This document shows positions 55,262 through 64,000 of a DNA stretch of 64,000 nucleotides, piece after piece; position 1 is the first letter of the stretch, and every line of letters begins with the position of its first letter. The position numbers and the translations under genes were made by a program. Origin of the DNA: Bailinhaonella thermotolerans (lineage in GTDB: Bacteria; Actinomycetota; Actinomycetes; Streptosporangiales; Streptosporangiaceae). The stretch lies in the NCBI RefSeq assembly GCF_003594875.1, contig NZ_QZEY01000007.1, positions 248,001 through 312,000 on the forward strand, in the 5' to 3' direction. The notes beneath the pieces were generated by a model. It was not told the DNA's origin and did not search any database. It saw nothing but the letters and a program-made list of their open reading frames with translations.

Positions 55262-56302
55262 ATGGACGCGCGCACCACCTGGCCCGCGTTGCTGACCGCC
55301 CTGCTCTCGGGGGAGTCCCTCAGCGCGGACGAGACCGCCTGGGCGATGAACGAGATCATGTCCGGGGTCGCGACGCCCGCCCAGATCGCGGGCTTCGCCG
55401 TCGCGCTGCGCGCGAAGGGCGAGACGGTGGCGGAGATCACCGGCCTGGCCAAGGGCATGCTCGACCACGCGACCCCCATCTCGATCTCCGGCCGCCTCGT
55501 GGACGTCGTGGGCACCGGCGGTGACCGGGCTCACACTGTGAACGTCAGCACAATGGCCGCCATCGTCGCCGCCGCGGCGGGCTCGAAGATGGTCAAGTAC
55601 GGCAACCGCGCGGCCTCCTCGGCCTGCGGGAGCGCCGACGTGCTGGAGCGGCTGGGCGTCGCGATCGACCTGCCCCCGGAGCGCACCGCGCAGGTCGCCG
55701 AGGAGGTGGGGATCACCTTCTGCTTCGCGCCGATCTTCCACCCCTCGTTCCGGCACGCCGGGCCTCCCCGCCGCGAGCTGGGCGTCCCCACGTTCTTCAA
55801 CTTCCTGGGCCCGCTGACCAACCCGGCCAGGCCGTCCGCCCAGGCCATCGGCGTGTTCGACGAGCGCATGGCCGGGGTCGTCGCCGGCGTCTTCGCCGAC
55901 CGCGGGGTGTCGGCGCTGGTCTTCCGGGGCGACGACGGCCTCGACGAGCTGACCACCACCACGACCTCCTCGGTCTGGGTGGTCCGCGACGGCACGTCCA
56001 CCCGCACCACCTTCGACCCGGCCGACCTCGGCATCCCGCGTTCCACCCCGGACGCCCTGCGCGGCGGCGACGCCGACTACAACGCCCAGGTCGTCCGCGA
56101 CGTCATGGCCGGCGCCGAGGGCCCCGTGCGTGACGCCGTGCTCCTCAACGCGGCCGCCGCGCTCGTCGCCGACGCCACCCCGGACGGCGACCTCACCGAG
56201 GCCCTGCGCGCCCAGTACGCCCGGGCGGCCGAGGCCGTCGACTCCGGCAGGGCCACCGCCCTGCTCGACCGCTGGATCGAGCGCAGCCGCTCGCTCCGCT
56301 GA
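55262..56302 (+). CDS. trpD: Anthranilate phosphoribosyltransferase
   Basis: The enzyme has 346 residues from ATG 55262, with CAGGAG seven bases upstream. It transfers phosphoribose from PRPP to anthranilate in tryptophan synthesis. Motifs are [19 protein letters not shown] (phosphoribosyl loop), [42 protein letters not shown] and [10 protein letters not shown]. It is isolated from other trp genes, as in M. tuberculosis where trpD (Rv2192c) lies next to ctaE-qcrCAB. Anthranilate links it to the 3-hydroxyanthranilate operon only indirectly, through tryptophan turnover. Confidence 0.96.
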   Translation: MDARTTWPALLTALLSGESLSADETAWAMNEIMSGVATPAQIAGFAVALRAKGETVAEITGLAKGMLDHATPISISGRLVDVVGTGGDRAHTVNVSTMAAIVAAAAGSKMVKYGNRAASSACGSADVLERLGVAIDLPPERTAQVAEEVGITFCFAPIFHPSFRHAGPPRRELGVPTFFNFLGPLTNPARPSAQAIGVFDERMAGVVAGVFADRGVSALVFRGDDGLDELTTTTTSSVWVVRDGTSTRTTFDPADLGIPRSTPDALRGGDADYNAQVVRDVMAGAEGPVRDAVLLNAAAALVADATPDGDLTEALRAQYARAAEAVDSGRATALLDRWIERSRSLR

Positions 56303-56580
56303 GCCTCTCCCCCGCCCAGGTCACGCGGCTCCCGCCCGGCGTCGCGTGACCGTCCCGGCCTGGGCGTGCGCGCCCGCATGCCGTACGGCTCGCGCCGGGC
56401 CCGGCCTTGATCCCACCCCGGCGGCCACGCCCACTCCCCGCGCCGTCCCTCGGCCGGCCGCGGCGGGGACGCGCTTCCTCCCCCCTGCCCCACGCGCCCC
56501 GACGCCGCGCAAGGCCGTACACAAGCCGCACAGGAGCGCGGGCGCCCCAAAGGGACCGGGAACACCAGGAGTGACGCGAA

Positions 56581-56617
56581 AGGCCCCCTGGAGCGTCCAG
56601 GAGACGCCAGGAGGCCT
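56581..56617 (-). terminator. Terminator of the RAM-domain gene
   Basis: AGGCCCCCTGG (56581-56591) pairs with CCAGGAGGCCT (56607-56617), 11 bp with one wobble, and is followed on the minus strand by TTTCGC. The CCAGGAG heptamer recurs three times in the surrounding 56565-56613. The rest of the 390-bp spacer after trpD is GC-rich with a CCGTACGG copy near 56382 and no gene. Confidence 0.65.
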
Positions 56618-56691
56618 CGGCGAGCCCGCCCCTCCCCCGGGTCCGGCGGCGGGCCGGCAGGCGGGCGGGCGCGGTGAACGGAGACGCGCGA

Positions 56692-56979
56692 TCAGTCGGC
56701 GTCGGGGAGGCCGATCGAGAAGGCGGCGTCGAGGTCGTGCTTGGAGTAGGCCCGGAAGGCGATGTGCGTCTCGGTGTGGAGGACGCCGGGGACCTTGTTG
56801 AGGCGGGCCGGGACGACCTCGGCGATCTGCTCGTAGCGGGGGACCCGGACCATGGCCAGCAGGTCGTAGTCGCCGGTGATGGAGTAGACCTCGCTCACGC
56901 CCTCGAGTTCCGCGATCGTCTGCGCGACCTCGGGGATCTGCGCCACGTCCGTCTTGATGTGCACGATCGCGGTGACCAC
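56692..56979 (-). CDS. Stand-alone Lrp/AsnC ligand-binding (RAM) domain protein
   Basis: The protein has 95 residues from GTG 56979, with GGGAGG five bases upstream. It is only the RAM/AsnC_trans_reg effector domain: AIVHIKTDVAQIPEVAQTIAELEGVSEVYSITGDYDLLAMVRV. It has no helix-turn-helix. Such proteins form amino-acid-binding oligomers and may modulate full-length Lrp-type regulators. The neighbour trpD makes an aromatic amino acid signal conceivable. Confidence 0.88.
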   Translation of the reverse strand: MVTAIVHIKTDVAQIPEVAQTIAELEGVSEVYSITGDYDLLAMVRVPRYEQIAEVVPARLNKVPGVLHTETHIAFRAYSKHDLDAAFSIGLPDAD

Positions 56980-57254
56980 GCTGTCCTCCCAGGATCGTCC
57001 TGATCGCTTGCTTCTGGCGGAAGTGTAACCAGTGGGACCGGTTCGCCGCGCGGCGGAGGGCGCCGGGCACTTTTTCCGGTTGTGGTGGGACGGCGCGGAT
57101 TATTGCCCCGTCAGTGGGCATTGCTGATGTTGCGCGATGATCAGGCGGATTCCTCAACCCCTGCCTTGGTTGTGGGGATTCGTCCGCGCGGGGACGGCCC
57201 GCGCGCCGCGGCCGGGCCGTCCTGCCAATCGACAGACAATCGGGGGATTGAAGA

Positions 57255-57551
57255 ATGCTCAGGAAGATCGCGATCACGGCGGCCGCGGCGGCCGCCCTCG
57301 GAGGCGTCGGACTGGCGTCGCCCGCCCTGGCCGGGCCCTGGCCCGGGCACTACTCGTCCAGCCACAACGAGTGGTCCTACAAGAACGTCGTGAAGAAGGA
57401 CCGCGACATCCAGACCAACAAGCAGATCGCGCCGATCCAGATCTGCAACGTCGACCTCGACATCCTCGCCGAGCTGCTGGCGATCGGGAACAGCTACGAC
57501 AACGGCAGCCACTGCGTCAACGGTTCCGTCCAGATCATCGGCGGCCGCTGA
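57255..57551 (+). CDS. Small secreted two-Cys protein, chaplin-like in outline
   Basis: The protein has 98 residues. A signal peptide (KIAITAAAAAALGGVGLASPALA) gives a mature chain of about 72 residues. Residues 62-93 are ICNVDLDILAELLAIGN, then two Asn/Gly-rich turns and HCVNG, so two cysteines bracket a hydrophobic strand pair. That layout recalls the chaplin domain, although the CGN and NPAxGN signatures are not conserved. A surface or aerial-hyphae role is possible. It is flanked by a strong terminator and has a 275-bp upstream spacer. Confidence 0.6.
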   Translation: MLRKIAITAAAAAALGGVGLASPALAGPWPGHYSSSHNEWSYKNVVKKDRDIQTNKQIAPIQICNVDLDILAELLAIGNSYDNGSHCVNGSVQIIGGR

Positions 57552-57566
57552 CCGGGGGACCTGGGG

Positions 57567-57590
57567 AAGGGGCCGGGCGACCGGCCCCTT
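57567..57590 (+). terminator. Intrinsic terminator of the small secreted gene
   Basis: AAGGGGCCGG and CCGGCCCCTT form a perfect 10-bp stem with loop GCGA, followed by TTCTC, giving a TTTT run across the right arm end. Confidence 0.85.
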
Positions 57591-57746
57591 TTCTCGTGCC
57601 CTGCCCCCGCTCCACCGCCCCTCGCTCCCACGCGAGGCCCCCGCCCGTGCCGTACGGCCGGCCGCCCGCGTCCGCCGTACGCCGGGCGTGGCGTGCCGCC
57701 GTACGGCGTCCACGTCCGGAGCCCCCGCGCTCAGGTCAGGGGAACG

Positions 57747-57782
57747 GCGAACGGCCCGCCTCCGGAGAGGCGGGCCGTTCGC
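57747..57782 (-). terminator. Intrinsic terminator of the L,D-transpeptidase gene
   Basis: A perfect 15-bp stem (57747-57761 with 57768-57782) has loop CCGGAG, and starts 25 bases after the minus-strand stop. A dense GTACGG-palindrome stretch (57648-57712) lies beyond it. Confidence 0.8.
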
Positions 57783-57806
57783 TCGCGTGTGCGGGACCGG
57801 GCGGGC

Positions 57807-59111
57807 TCAGGCGCCCGGGCTGCCGGTGGCGGTGGGCGTCGCGATGGTGTCGGAGCGCTCCGGGGTCTTCTCGGGCGTGGGGGTGACGTTGTCGCCGGGC
57901 TTGACGCTGGTCTTCAGCGCGCTGCCCTTCACCCAGTTCTTCCAGGAGATCTCCCAGTGCGCCCAGCCGTTCATGTGCTCCAGGGGGCGTCTGGTCCCGG
58001 TCACGTTGATCGGGTCGCCGCGGAGCGTGGTGTTCATGAACCACTTGGCGTTCTCGGTGCTGGCGTTGATGCAGCCGTGGCTGACGTTCGCCCGCCCCTG
58101 GGAGCCCACCGACCAGGGCGCGCCGTGGACGTACTCACCGCTGTCGGAGAACTTGACGGTGTAGTAGACGTCGAGGCGGTAGTAGTCGGGGCAGCCCTTG
58201 GGGCAGCCGAGCGTGCTGGAGTCCATGACCACGTGGTAGGACTTCTCCATCGCCAGGTGCTTGCCGTTCGTGGTGATCCACTTGTACTTGGCGCCGCTGC
58301 CCGCGCTGATCGGGATCTTGCGGATGACCTTGCCGTCGCGCTTGACGGTCATGTAGTGCGAGCGGGTGTCCACGGTGCTGATCTGCGACCGGCCGACCTT
58401 GAACTCGCGCACGTAGTCCTTGGTGGCGTAGGTGCCCTTGGCCCCCCGCACCCCGGCCAGGTGCGCCATGAACTTGACCTTGGTGTTCTTCGGCCAGTAG
58501 TGCTTGGTCCGGAAGTCCACCCGCTGGTTGTCGAACCAGTGCCAGGCGCCCTCGACCGGCTTGGACATCTGCACCTCGAGCGCCTTCTCGACCTCGGCGC
58601 GGTTGTGCACCGGGGCGTCGAAGCGCACCATGATCGGCATCCCGACGCCGACCGTCTCGCCCTGCGAGGGCGTGATGTCGGCGATGCCGAAGGTCTTGCT
58701 CGGCTTGAGCGTGCTGAAGGTGCTGGTGACCTCGGTGGTCTTGCCGGCCTCGTTCACCGCGGTGGCGGTGACGGTGTACGTCGAGGAGGGGTGGAGGTTC
58801 CACTCGCTGCGCCAGCGCGTCTTGTCGTCGCTCATCAGGCCGCCCTTCTTGGCGCCCTTGCCCTGGACCTTGACGCTCTGCAGCCTGCCGCCCTGGGCCG
58901 ACACGGTGATGCCCTTGTCGGGAAGCACCTTTTTGGCGCCGTTGACCGGGGCTATCGCGACCGTCGCCGGCGCGGGTTCCTTCTTGACCGGACCGATGCC
59001 GCCCCCGCCGGACTTGCCGCCGCCCCCTGAGCACGCGGACAGCAGCAGTGGGATCCCCGCCACTGCGGCCAAGAGCCGGATCGTCCGCTTGCTCCGGACG
59101 CCTTTACGCAC
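57807..59111 (-). CDS. L,D-transpeptidase lipoprotein (Ig-like plus YkuD)
   Basis: The protein has 434 residues from GTG 59111, with AGGAGG seven bases upstream. The lipobox is PLLLSAC. Two Ig-like beta domains (about 45-260) precede the YkuD catalytic domain, with HGAPW and SHGCINASTENAKWF containing the nucleophile Cys. This is the LdtMt2-type architecture that forms 3-3 peptidoglycan crosslinks resistant to many beta-lactams. A short Thr/Pro-rich tail ends the chain. It is monocistronic. Confidence 0.94.
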   Translation of the reverse strand: MRKGVRSKRTIRLLAAVAGIPLLLSACSGGGGKSGGGGIGPVKKEPAPATVAIAPVNGAKKVLPDKGITVSAQGGRLQSVKVQGKGAKKGGLMSDDKTRWRSEWNLHPSSTYTVTATAVNEAGKTTEVTSTFSTLKPSKTFGIADITPSQGETVGVGMPIMVRFDAPVHNRAEVEKALEVQMSKPVEGAWHWFDNQRVDFRTKHYWPKNTKVKFMAHLAGVRGAKGTYATKDYVREFKVGRSQISTVDTRSHYMTVKRDGKVIRKIPISAGSGAKYKWITTNGKHLAMEKSYHVVMDSSTLGCPKGCPDYYRLDVYYTVKFSDSGEYVHGAPWSVGSQGRANVSHGCINASTENAKWFMNTTLRGDPINVTGTRRPLEHMNGWAHWEISWKNWVKGSALKTSVKPGDNVTPTPEKTPERSDTIATPTATGSPGA

Positions 59112-59252
59112 CGTCGTCCTCCTGTCAGCAGGTCAGCCGTTGCTTGCCTACCCACTCATGTCCCCGTACCACCCCGAGCGGGCCGCACACGGGGCAGAGG
59201 TTACCTTCTTCTGACGCCCGCTACGGCCAAGAAGTTCTGTATCAAACAGTAT

Positions 59253-59298
59253 CGCGGGAGACCGACACATCCTTCCCGGGATGTGCCGGTCCCCCGCG
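59253..59298 (-). terminator. Terminator of ctaCDF
   Basis: 20-bp arms 59253-59272 and 59279-59298 pair perfectly on the minus strand if two G-U pairs are allowed; on the plus strand these become A-C mismatches. The directionality fits termination of the cta operon, 22 bases past ctaF. TACTGTTT follows. Confidence 0.8.
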
Positions 59299-59319
59299 AC
59301 CAGGTGCGAACGGGACTTC

Positions 59320-59715
59320 TCAGTGCGAGAAGTGCCCCCGGTAGTACTGGAAGACGAAGCCGATCGTCGTCATCAGCACCGCGGCGACGCCGATGATGAA
59401 CAGCCACCAGCCGATCACGAAGCCCACCGTGGCGAGCGCCGCGGCCAGCGCCACGAAGAGCGGCCACCAGCTGTGCGGGCTGAAGAAGCCGATCTCCCCG
59501 TTGCCGTCGCTGACCTCGGCCTCCTTGTTGTCCTCCGGCTGCGGGCCGATGCGCCGCGCGGTGAACAGCAGGTAGTAGCCGATCATGAAGGCCAGGCCGA
59601 CGGTGATGCCGAGGGCCGTGGTGCCCGTCGGGTCCTTCGACCAGAACCAGTACACGACGTCGGTGGCGGCGAAGAAGATGCCACAGATCAGGAACAGCCA
59701 GCCCTGAACCTTCAT
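59320..59715 (-). CDS. ctaF: Cytochrome c oxidase subunit IV
   Basis: The protein has 131 residues with four transmembrane helices and is characteristic of actinobacterial aa3 oxidase. The loop between helices 2 and 3 is acidic ([28 protein letters not shown]). ATG 59715 overlaps the ctaD stop (ATGA). It is the last gene of the operon. Confidence 0.93.
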   Translation of the reverse strand: MKVQGWLFLICGIFFAATDVVYWFWSKDPTGTTALGITVGLAFMIGYYLLFTARRIGPQPEDNKEAEVSDGNGEIGFFSPHSWWPLFVALAAALATVGFVIGWWLFIIGVAAVLMTTIGFVFQYYRGHFSH

Positions 59716-61403
59716 CGGTCAGTCCCTTCCGTCACGGAAGCAGCGGTGGCGGAGGCGGCGACCGGGGCGACCCCGGTCACGTGCGGGTAGTGCAGGTCGA
59801 ACGCCGGGCGCTCGGAGCGGATGCGCGGCAGGCTCGTGAAGTTGTGCCGCGGCGGCGGGCAGGACGTCGCCCACTCCAGCGAGTTGGCGTAGCCCCACGG
59901 GTCGTCGACCAGGATCTGCTCGCCCTGCTTGTGCGTCCGCCACACGTTCCAGAAGAACGCAAGCGTGGAGGCGCCCAGGATGAACGCGCCGACCGACGAG
60001 ATGAGGTTCAGGTCGGTGAAGCCGTCGTTCGGGGCGTAGTCGGCGTAGCGGCGCGGGAAGCCCTCGACGCCGAGCCAGTGCTGGACGAGGAACGTCAGGT
60101 GGAAGCCGAAGAACAGGGTCCAGAAGTGGACCTTGCCCCAGCCGTCGTGGAGCATCTTGCCGGTGAACTTGGGCCACCAGAAGTAGAAGCCCGAGAACAT
60201 CGCGAAGACCACGGTGCCGAAGAGCACGTAGTGGAAGTGCGCCACGACGAAGTACGAGTCGGTGACGTGGAAGTCCAGCGGCGGCGAGGCCAGGATGATG
60301 CCGGTCAGACCGCCGAAGAGGAAGGTCACCAGGAAGCCGATGGCGAACAGCATCGGCGTCTCGAACGTGAGGTGGCCGCGCCACATCGTGCCGATCCAGT
60401 TGAAGAACTTCATCCCGGTGGGCACCGCGATGAGGAACGTCATGAAGGAGAAGAACGGCAGGAGCACCTGGCCGGTCGGGAACATGTGGTGCGCCCACAC
60501 GGTCATCGACAGGCCGGCGATGGCGATGGTCGCGCCGACGAGGCCGGTGTAGCCGAAGACGGGCTTGCGGCTGAAGACCGGCAGGACCTCGGTCACGATG
60601 CCGAAGAACGGCAGGGCGACGATGTACACCTCGGGGTGGCCGAAGAACCAGAACAGGTGCTGCCACAGCATGGCGCCGCCGGTCTCGGCGTCGAACAGGT
60701 GCGCGCCGAGCTTGCGGTCGGCGGCGAGGCCGAGCAGGGCCGCGGTCAGCACCGGGAACGCCAGGAGCACCAGCATCGAGGTGATGAAGATGTTCCAGGT
60801 GAAGATGGGCATCCGGAACATGGTCATGCCCGGGGCCCGCATGCAGACGACCGTGGTGATGAAGTTCACCGCGCCCAGGATCGTGCCCAGGCCGGACAGC
60901 ACCAGACCCATGATCCACAGGTCGCCGCCGACGCCCGGCGAGGAGATGCCGTTCGACAGGGGGGTGTACGCGAACCAGCCGAAGCTCGCCGCGCCGCCCG
61001 GGGTGAAGAACCCGCTGATCGTGATGATGCCGCCGAACAGGAACAGGTAGTAGCTGAACATGTTCAGGCGCGGGAACGCCACGTCGGGGGCGCCGATCTG
61101 CAGCGGCATGATCACGTTGCCGAACCCGACGAACAGCGGCGTCGCGAACATCAGCAGCATGATCGTGCCGTGCATGGTGAACAGCTGGTTGAACTGCTCG
61201 TTGCTCGTGAACTGCAGGCCCGGCTGGGCCAGCTCGAGCCTGATCACCAGCGCCATCAGGCCGCCGATCAGGAAGAACACGAACGACGTGATGAGGTACA
61301 TGTACCCGATCACCTTGTGGTCCGTGGAGGACATCCACGAAACGATGATCGAACCCTTGCGGGAGGGGCGCCTCTGCGCGCCTCCGGCGGTAATCGCGGT
61401 CAC
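59712..61403 (-). CDS. ctaD: Cytochrome c oxidase subunit I
   Basis: The protein has 563 residues with 12 transmembrane helices. The CuB/haem sites are [14 protein letters not shown] (His-Tyr crosslink), AHHMFPTG, and the haem a/a3 histidines in [11 protein letters not shown]. The terminal 60 residues extend past the core, with [25 protein letters not shown], an actinobacterial feature. GTG 61403 overlaps the ctaC stop (GTGA). Confidence 0.97.
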   Translation of the reverse strand: MTAITAGGAQRRPSRKGSIIVSWMSSTDHKVIGYMYLITSFVFFLIGGLMALVIRLELAQPGLQFTSNEQFNQLFTMHGTIMLLMFATPLFVGFGNVIMPLQIGAPDVAFPRLNMFSYYLFLFGGIITISGFFTPGGAASFGWFAYTPLSNGISSPGVGGDLWIMGLVLSGLGTILGAVNFITTVVCMRAPGMTMFRMPIFTWNIFITSMLVLLAFPVLTAALLGLAADRKLGAHLFDAETGGAMLWQHLFWFFGHPEVYIVALPFFGIVTEVLPVFSRKPVFGYTGLVGATIAIAGLSMTVWAHHMFPTGQVLLPFFSFMTFLIAVPTGMKFFNWIGTMWRGHLTFETPMLFAIGFLVTFLFGGLTGIILASPPLDFHVTDSYFVVAHFHYVLFGTVVFAMFSGFYFWWPKFTGKMLHDGWGKVHFWTLFFGFHLTFLVQHWLGVEGFPRRYADYAPNDGFTDLNLISSVGAFILGASTLAFFWNVWRTHKQGEQILVDDPWGYANSLEWATSCPPPRHNFTSLPRIRSERPAFDLHYPHVTGVAPVAASATAASVTEGTDR

Positions 61404-62200
61404 TGGGCTCTCCCAGCCTGGCTCTGGATGTACTGGTCGAACTCACCCGGCGGGACGAGCTTCACGGTGAACAGCATGCGCGCGTGGTCGGTGCCGCACA
61501 GCTCGGCGCACCGCCCGGCGAAGACGCCGTTCTTGTCCAGCGTCTTGAGCTGGAACGAGTTGTGGACCCCCGGGATGACGTCGCGCTTGAACAGGAACGC
61601 GGGCACCCAGAACGAGTGGATGACGTCCGGCGACTCCAGGTTGAAGCGGATGTTCTTGCCGCCGCTCGGGAGCACCAGCTGCGGGTCCTGGCCCGGCCTG
61701 CCGACGACGGTGACCGTCTTGCCCTGGGTCTCGGTCGTGAAGCGCCAGCTCCACTGGAACCCCTCGACCTTCACGGTCACGTCCGGCTTGGCCTTCATGT
61801 CGTTCAGGTAGTCCTGATCGCGGGCGGTGAAGTAGAAGAACACCGCGATCATGATGAACGGCAGCACGCTGTAGAGGATCTCGATCGGCAGGTTGTACCG
61901 GACCTGCGGCGGAAGCTCCTCGTAGCGCTTCTGCTGGGCGCGCTTACGGTGGAAGACGCACGCCCAGATGATGAGGCCCCAGACGACCACGCCGACGGCG
62001 AACGCCGCGATCCACGAGCCCTGCCACAGGGACAGGACGCGTTGGCCCTGCTCGGTGATCGGCTCGGGCATGGCCAGTCGGCCGAACTCGTTATCGGAGG
62101 CGCACGCCGTCGCGCCGGCCAAGACCAGCGCGAGAGCGGCGGCGCTCGTCGCCTGACGTCGGGCTCTGCTGCGCCCGGTCGCACGGCGGGTCGGACTCAC
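61400..62200 (-). CDS. ctaC: Cytochrome c oxidase subunit II
   Basis: The protein has 266 residues from GTG 62200; a longer frame begins at ATG 62266. A lipoprotein-like signal ([14 protein letters not shown]) is followed by two transmembrane helices (about 50-75, 100-125) and the periplasmic CuA domain: [22 protein letters not shown]. No cytochrome c extension is present, consistent with QcrC delivering electrons directly. It is the first gene of ctaCDF. Confidence 0.94.
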   Translation of the reverse strand: MSPTRRATGRSRARRQATSAAALALVLAGATACASDNEFGRLAMPEPITEQGQRVLSLWQGSWIAAFAVGVVVWGLIIWACVFHRKRAQQKRYEELPPQVRYNLPIEILYSVLPFIMIAVFFYFTARDQDYLNDMKAKPDVTVKVEGFQWSWRFTTETQGKTVTVVGRPGQDPQLVLPSGGKNIRFNLESPDVIHSFWVPAFLFKRDVIPGVHNSFQLKTLDKNGVFAGRCAELCGTDHARMLFTVKLVPPGEFDQYIQSQAGRAQ

Positions 62201-62333
62201 GGATCGCCTACCCCACTCAAATTCGCCCAAGGGTCCCTCCCCTGGGCGGATGTTTCCTTGGATCATGGAATTCAGAAGTCATGCGATGGACACATTAGCG
62301 CGCACCGCCACCGGTACTTCGCGCAGCCCCCGT

Positions 62334-62339
62334 TAATGT
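62334..62339 (+). promoter_or_regulatory. TAATGT -10 box for leaderless cysteine desulfurase
   Basis: TAATGT fits TAnnnT, and the start codon GTG 62346 follows after six bases. No -35 match is visible. Confidence 0.5.
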
Positions 62340-62345
62340 CGCCCT

Positions 62346-63488
62346 GTGGCGTACTTCGACGCGGCCTCCACGGAGCCGCCGCACCCCTCCGCACGCGACG
62401 CGCTGATCGAGGCGCTCGGCTCCGCGTGGGCCGACCCGGCGAGACTGTACGGCATGGCGCGCCGCTCCCGCATGCTCTTGGACCGGGCCCGCGCCGACGT
62501 CGCCGCCGAGCTGGGCGCGCGGCCCGACGAGGTGTTCTTCACCACCTCCGGCACGCAGGCCGTGCAGCTCGGGCTGCTCGGCGTGTTCCGGGCGCGCCGC
62601 CGCGCCGGCCGCCACGTCGTCGTGAGCCGGGTGGAGCACTCCAGCGTGCTGCACGCCGCGCGCGCCGCCGAGGCCGAGGGCGGCGAGGTGACCGAGGTGG
62701 GCGTGAGCCGTACCGGGCGGGTGGACCCGGCGGAGTTCGCGGCGGCGCTGCGGCCGGACACGGCGGTGGCCTGCCTCCAGTCGGCGAACCACGAGGTCGG
62801 CACGGTGCAGCCGGTGGAGGAGGTCGCGGCGGCCTGCCGCGAGGCCGGGGTGCCGCTGCTGGTGGACGCCGCGCAGACGATCGGGCGGGCGCCGCTGCCG
62901 GGCGGCTGGTCGGCGCTGGCCGGCAGCGCGCACAAGTGGGGCGGGCCCGCCGGGGTGGGCGTCCTGGCCGTGCGAAAGGGCACCCGCTGGCGGTCGCCGC
63001 TGCCGGAGGACGAGCGGGGGTACGGCAGGGTGCCGGGGTTCGAGAACGTCGCGGGCGCGGCGGCCGCGGCGGCGGCGCTGCGCGCGCGGGCGGCGGAGAT
63101 GGCGGCGGAGTCGGCGCGGCTGTCGGCGCTGGTGGACCGGATCCGGGCGGAGATCCCGGCGCGGGTGCCGGACGTCGAGGTCCAGGGCGACCCGGTGCAC
63201 CGGCTGCCCCACTTGGTCACGTTTTCGTGTCTATATGTAAACGGTGAGGCATTGCTGACCGAGCTCGACCGGGAAGGATTCCAGGTCTCCTCCGGCAGCT
63301 CCTGCACCGCGAGTACGCTACAACCGTCGCATGTCCTTGAGGCGATGGGCGTGATTACGCATGGGAACGTCCGGGTATCGCTGCCCCGTGGGACTCCCGC
63401 GGAGGCCGTCGAGCGGTTCCTCGACGTGGTTCCGGGCGTCGTCGGCAGGCTGCGCGAGTCCATGCGCGGATCGGGGGTGAGCGGGTGA
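62346..63488 (+). CDS. Cysteine desulfurase (NifS/IscS-like)
   Basis: The enzyme has 380 residues. It is a class V aminotransferase-fold PLP enzyme that removes sulfur from cysteine as an enzyme persulfide. The PLP lysine is in SAHKWGGPAG, the cofactor block is VDAAQTIGRAP, and the active Cys is in SSGSSCTASTLQPSHV. It is translated with tusA by GTGA overlap. No iscU/suf genes are adjacent, so it probably feeds the TusA relay (tRNA thiolation, molybdenum cofactor or other trafficking). The leaderless start is inferred. Divergent ctaC shares the spacer. Confidence 0.92.
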   Translation: MAYFDAASTEPPHPSARDALIEALGSAWADPARLYGMARRSRMLLDRARADVAAELGARPDEVFFTTSGTQAVQLGLLGVFRARRRAGRHVVVSRVEHSSVLHAARAAEAEGGEVTEVGVSRTGRVDPAEFAAALRPDTAVACLQSANHEVGTVQPVEEVAAACREAGVPLLVDAAQTIGRAPLPGGWSALAGSAHKWGGPAGVGVLAVRKGTRWRSPLPEDERGYGRVPGFENVAGAAAAAAALRARAAEMAAESARLSALVDRIRAEIPARVPDVEVQGDPVHRLPHLVTFSCLYVNGEALLTELDREGFQVSSGSSCTASTLQPSHVLEAMGVITHGNVRVSLPRGTPAEAVERFLDVVPGVVGRLRESMRGSGVSG

Positions 63489-63721
63489 ACTCCGGGAGCG
63501 TCACCATCGACGCGCTGGGCCGCAAGTGCCCCATCCCGATCATCATGCTCGCCGAGCGCATCAACGAGGTGCCGCTCGGCGCGGTGATCACGGTCCTGGC
63601 CGACGACCCCGCCGCCTACACCGACATCCCCGCGTGGTGCCGGCTCAAGTCGCACCAGTTCGTCGGCAGCCTGGAGATCAAGCCCAGGGGCTGGGCCTTC
63701 AACGTCCGCCGCTCCTACTGA
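63485..63721 (+). CDS. TusA-family sulfurtransferase
   Basis: The protein has 78 residues from GTG 63485. The sulfur-accepting cysteine is in LGRKCPIPIIMLAE, the CPxP motif. It carries persulfide from the cysteine desulfurase to acceptors. Unlike E. coli TusA, the partner desulfurase is encoded just upstream with a shared stop/start. A tRNA-thiolating (ThiI) or Mo cofactor target is conceivable, and both kinds of gene exist in this window. Confidence 0.93.
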   Translation: MNSGSVTIDALGRKCPIPIIMLAERINEVPLGAVITVLADDPAAYTDIPAWCRLKSHQFVGSLEIKPRGWAFNVRRSY

Positions 63722-63734
63722 CGGAGCCGGGCGC

Positions 63735-63796
63735 GCCTCCGGGAGCACCGGGCCCGCCTCCGGGAGCACTACCGGCCCGTCTCCGGGGAGCGCCGG
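63735..63796. repeat. Degenerate 20-bp tandem repeat
   Basis: Unit GCCTCCGGGAGCACCGGGCC occurs at 63735 and, with small indels, twice more to 63796. It lies between the convergent tusA and TPR genes. Confidence 0.75.
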
Positions 63797-63860
63797 AACG
63801 CCCCGCCGGGCGCACCCCGAGCGCCCCGGGCCTGCGCCGGGCCCGTGGCGTACGGCGGGC

Positions 63861-64000
63861 CTAGACGACCGGCGCGTCCTCGGCCAGCGCGGCGCGGGCC
63901 AGGGCGAGGTTCTCCCTGGCCACGGCCGTGATCGGGTGGTCGGGGTCGAGCACGGCCTCGCTGTCCGCGAGCGTCCGCTCGTGCAGCAGCACGGCCTCCT
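63861..64000 (-). CDS. C-terminal end of a tetratricopeptide-repeat protein
   Basis: The minus-strand frame runs from the window edge to TAG 63861. The 46 residues read EAVLLHERTLADSEAVL, then DPDHPITAVARENLALARA, matching the kinesin-light-chain-type TPR unit (LYERAL...LGPDHPDTAxxxxNLA). Most of the gene is beyond the window. Confidence 0.8.
   Translation of the reverse strand, partial: EAVLLHERTLADSEAVLDPDHPITAVARENLALARAALAEDAPVV

Overview
The window is high-GC, densely packed DNA from an actinobacterium. Evidence for this is the fused bc1-aa3 type qcrCAB/ctaE and ctaCDF respiratory genes, a PimB'-type mannosyltransferase, a geosmin synthase, a DasR-like operator and a c-di-AMP (ydaO) riboswitch in front of an NlpC/P60 hydrolase. 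A filamentous, spore-forming lineage related to Streptosporangiales or Streptomyces is most likely. Genus cannot be decided from the sequence alone. No rRNA, tRNA, CRISPR array, phage or insertion sequence was seen.

Layout. 1-8.7 kb: 3' end of endonuclease IV, DAHP synthase (aroF) with an aromatic-rich leader peptide and terminator upstream, a molybdopterin oxidoreductase, a LytS/LytTR two-component pair translationally coupled to a DUF485/solute-sodium symporter pair, and thiI. 8.7-16 kb: secreted CapA protein, VOC protein/TetR divergent pair, PH-like membrane protein, pfkA, and glpK across a DasR-like palindrome. 15.4-22.3 kb: an IclR regulator and a tightly overlapping seven-gene operon for 3-hydroxyanthranilate/2-aminomuconate breakdown to pyruvate and acetyl-CoA. 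22.3-25.7 kb: MerR regulator plus VIT/VWA protein under a perfect 17-bp inverted repeat. 25.7-36.6 kb: PlsC acyltransferase, esterase, secreted propeller-like protein, EEP hydrolase, glucokinase, DUF5304-like protein, ArsA ATPase, SRPBCC protein, phosphoesterase and FadD15-like ligase. 36.9-45.4 kb: geosmin synthase, PimB'-like glycosyltransferase coupled to two metalloproteases, and two NlpC/P60 hydrolases. 45.5-50.3 kb: small Cys protein, NYN-domain protein, phosphotransferase and exonuclease/UvrC-like fusion. 50.4-62.2 kb: qcrB-qcrA-qcrC-ctaE, receiver-like protein, trpD, RAM-domain protein, small secreted protein, L,D-transpeptidase and ctaF-ctaD-ctaC. 62.3 kb to end: cysteine desulfurase-TusA pair and the end of a TPR protein.

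How it fits together. The backbone (DAHP synthase, PlsC, ArsA, SRPBCC, FadD15, PimB', NlpC/P60, exonuclease/UvrC-like, trpD, ctaE-qcrCAB, ctaC) follows the order remembered for Mycobacterium tuberculosis Rv2178c-Rv2200c, so most of the window is conserved core. The aminomuconate operon, the MerR-VIT/VWA operon, the LytTR transporter set and geosmin synthase are the insertions or lineage-specific parts. The palindrome GCCGTACGGC recurs in many intergenic spacers and builds some of the terminators. Several genes appear to start with leaderless mRNAs, with a TAnnnT-like box 6-8 bases before the start codon.
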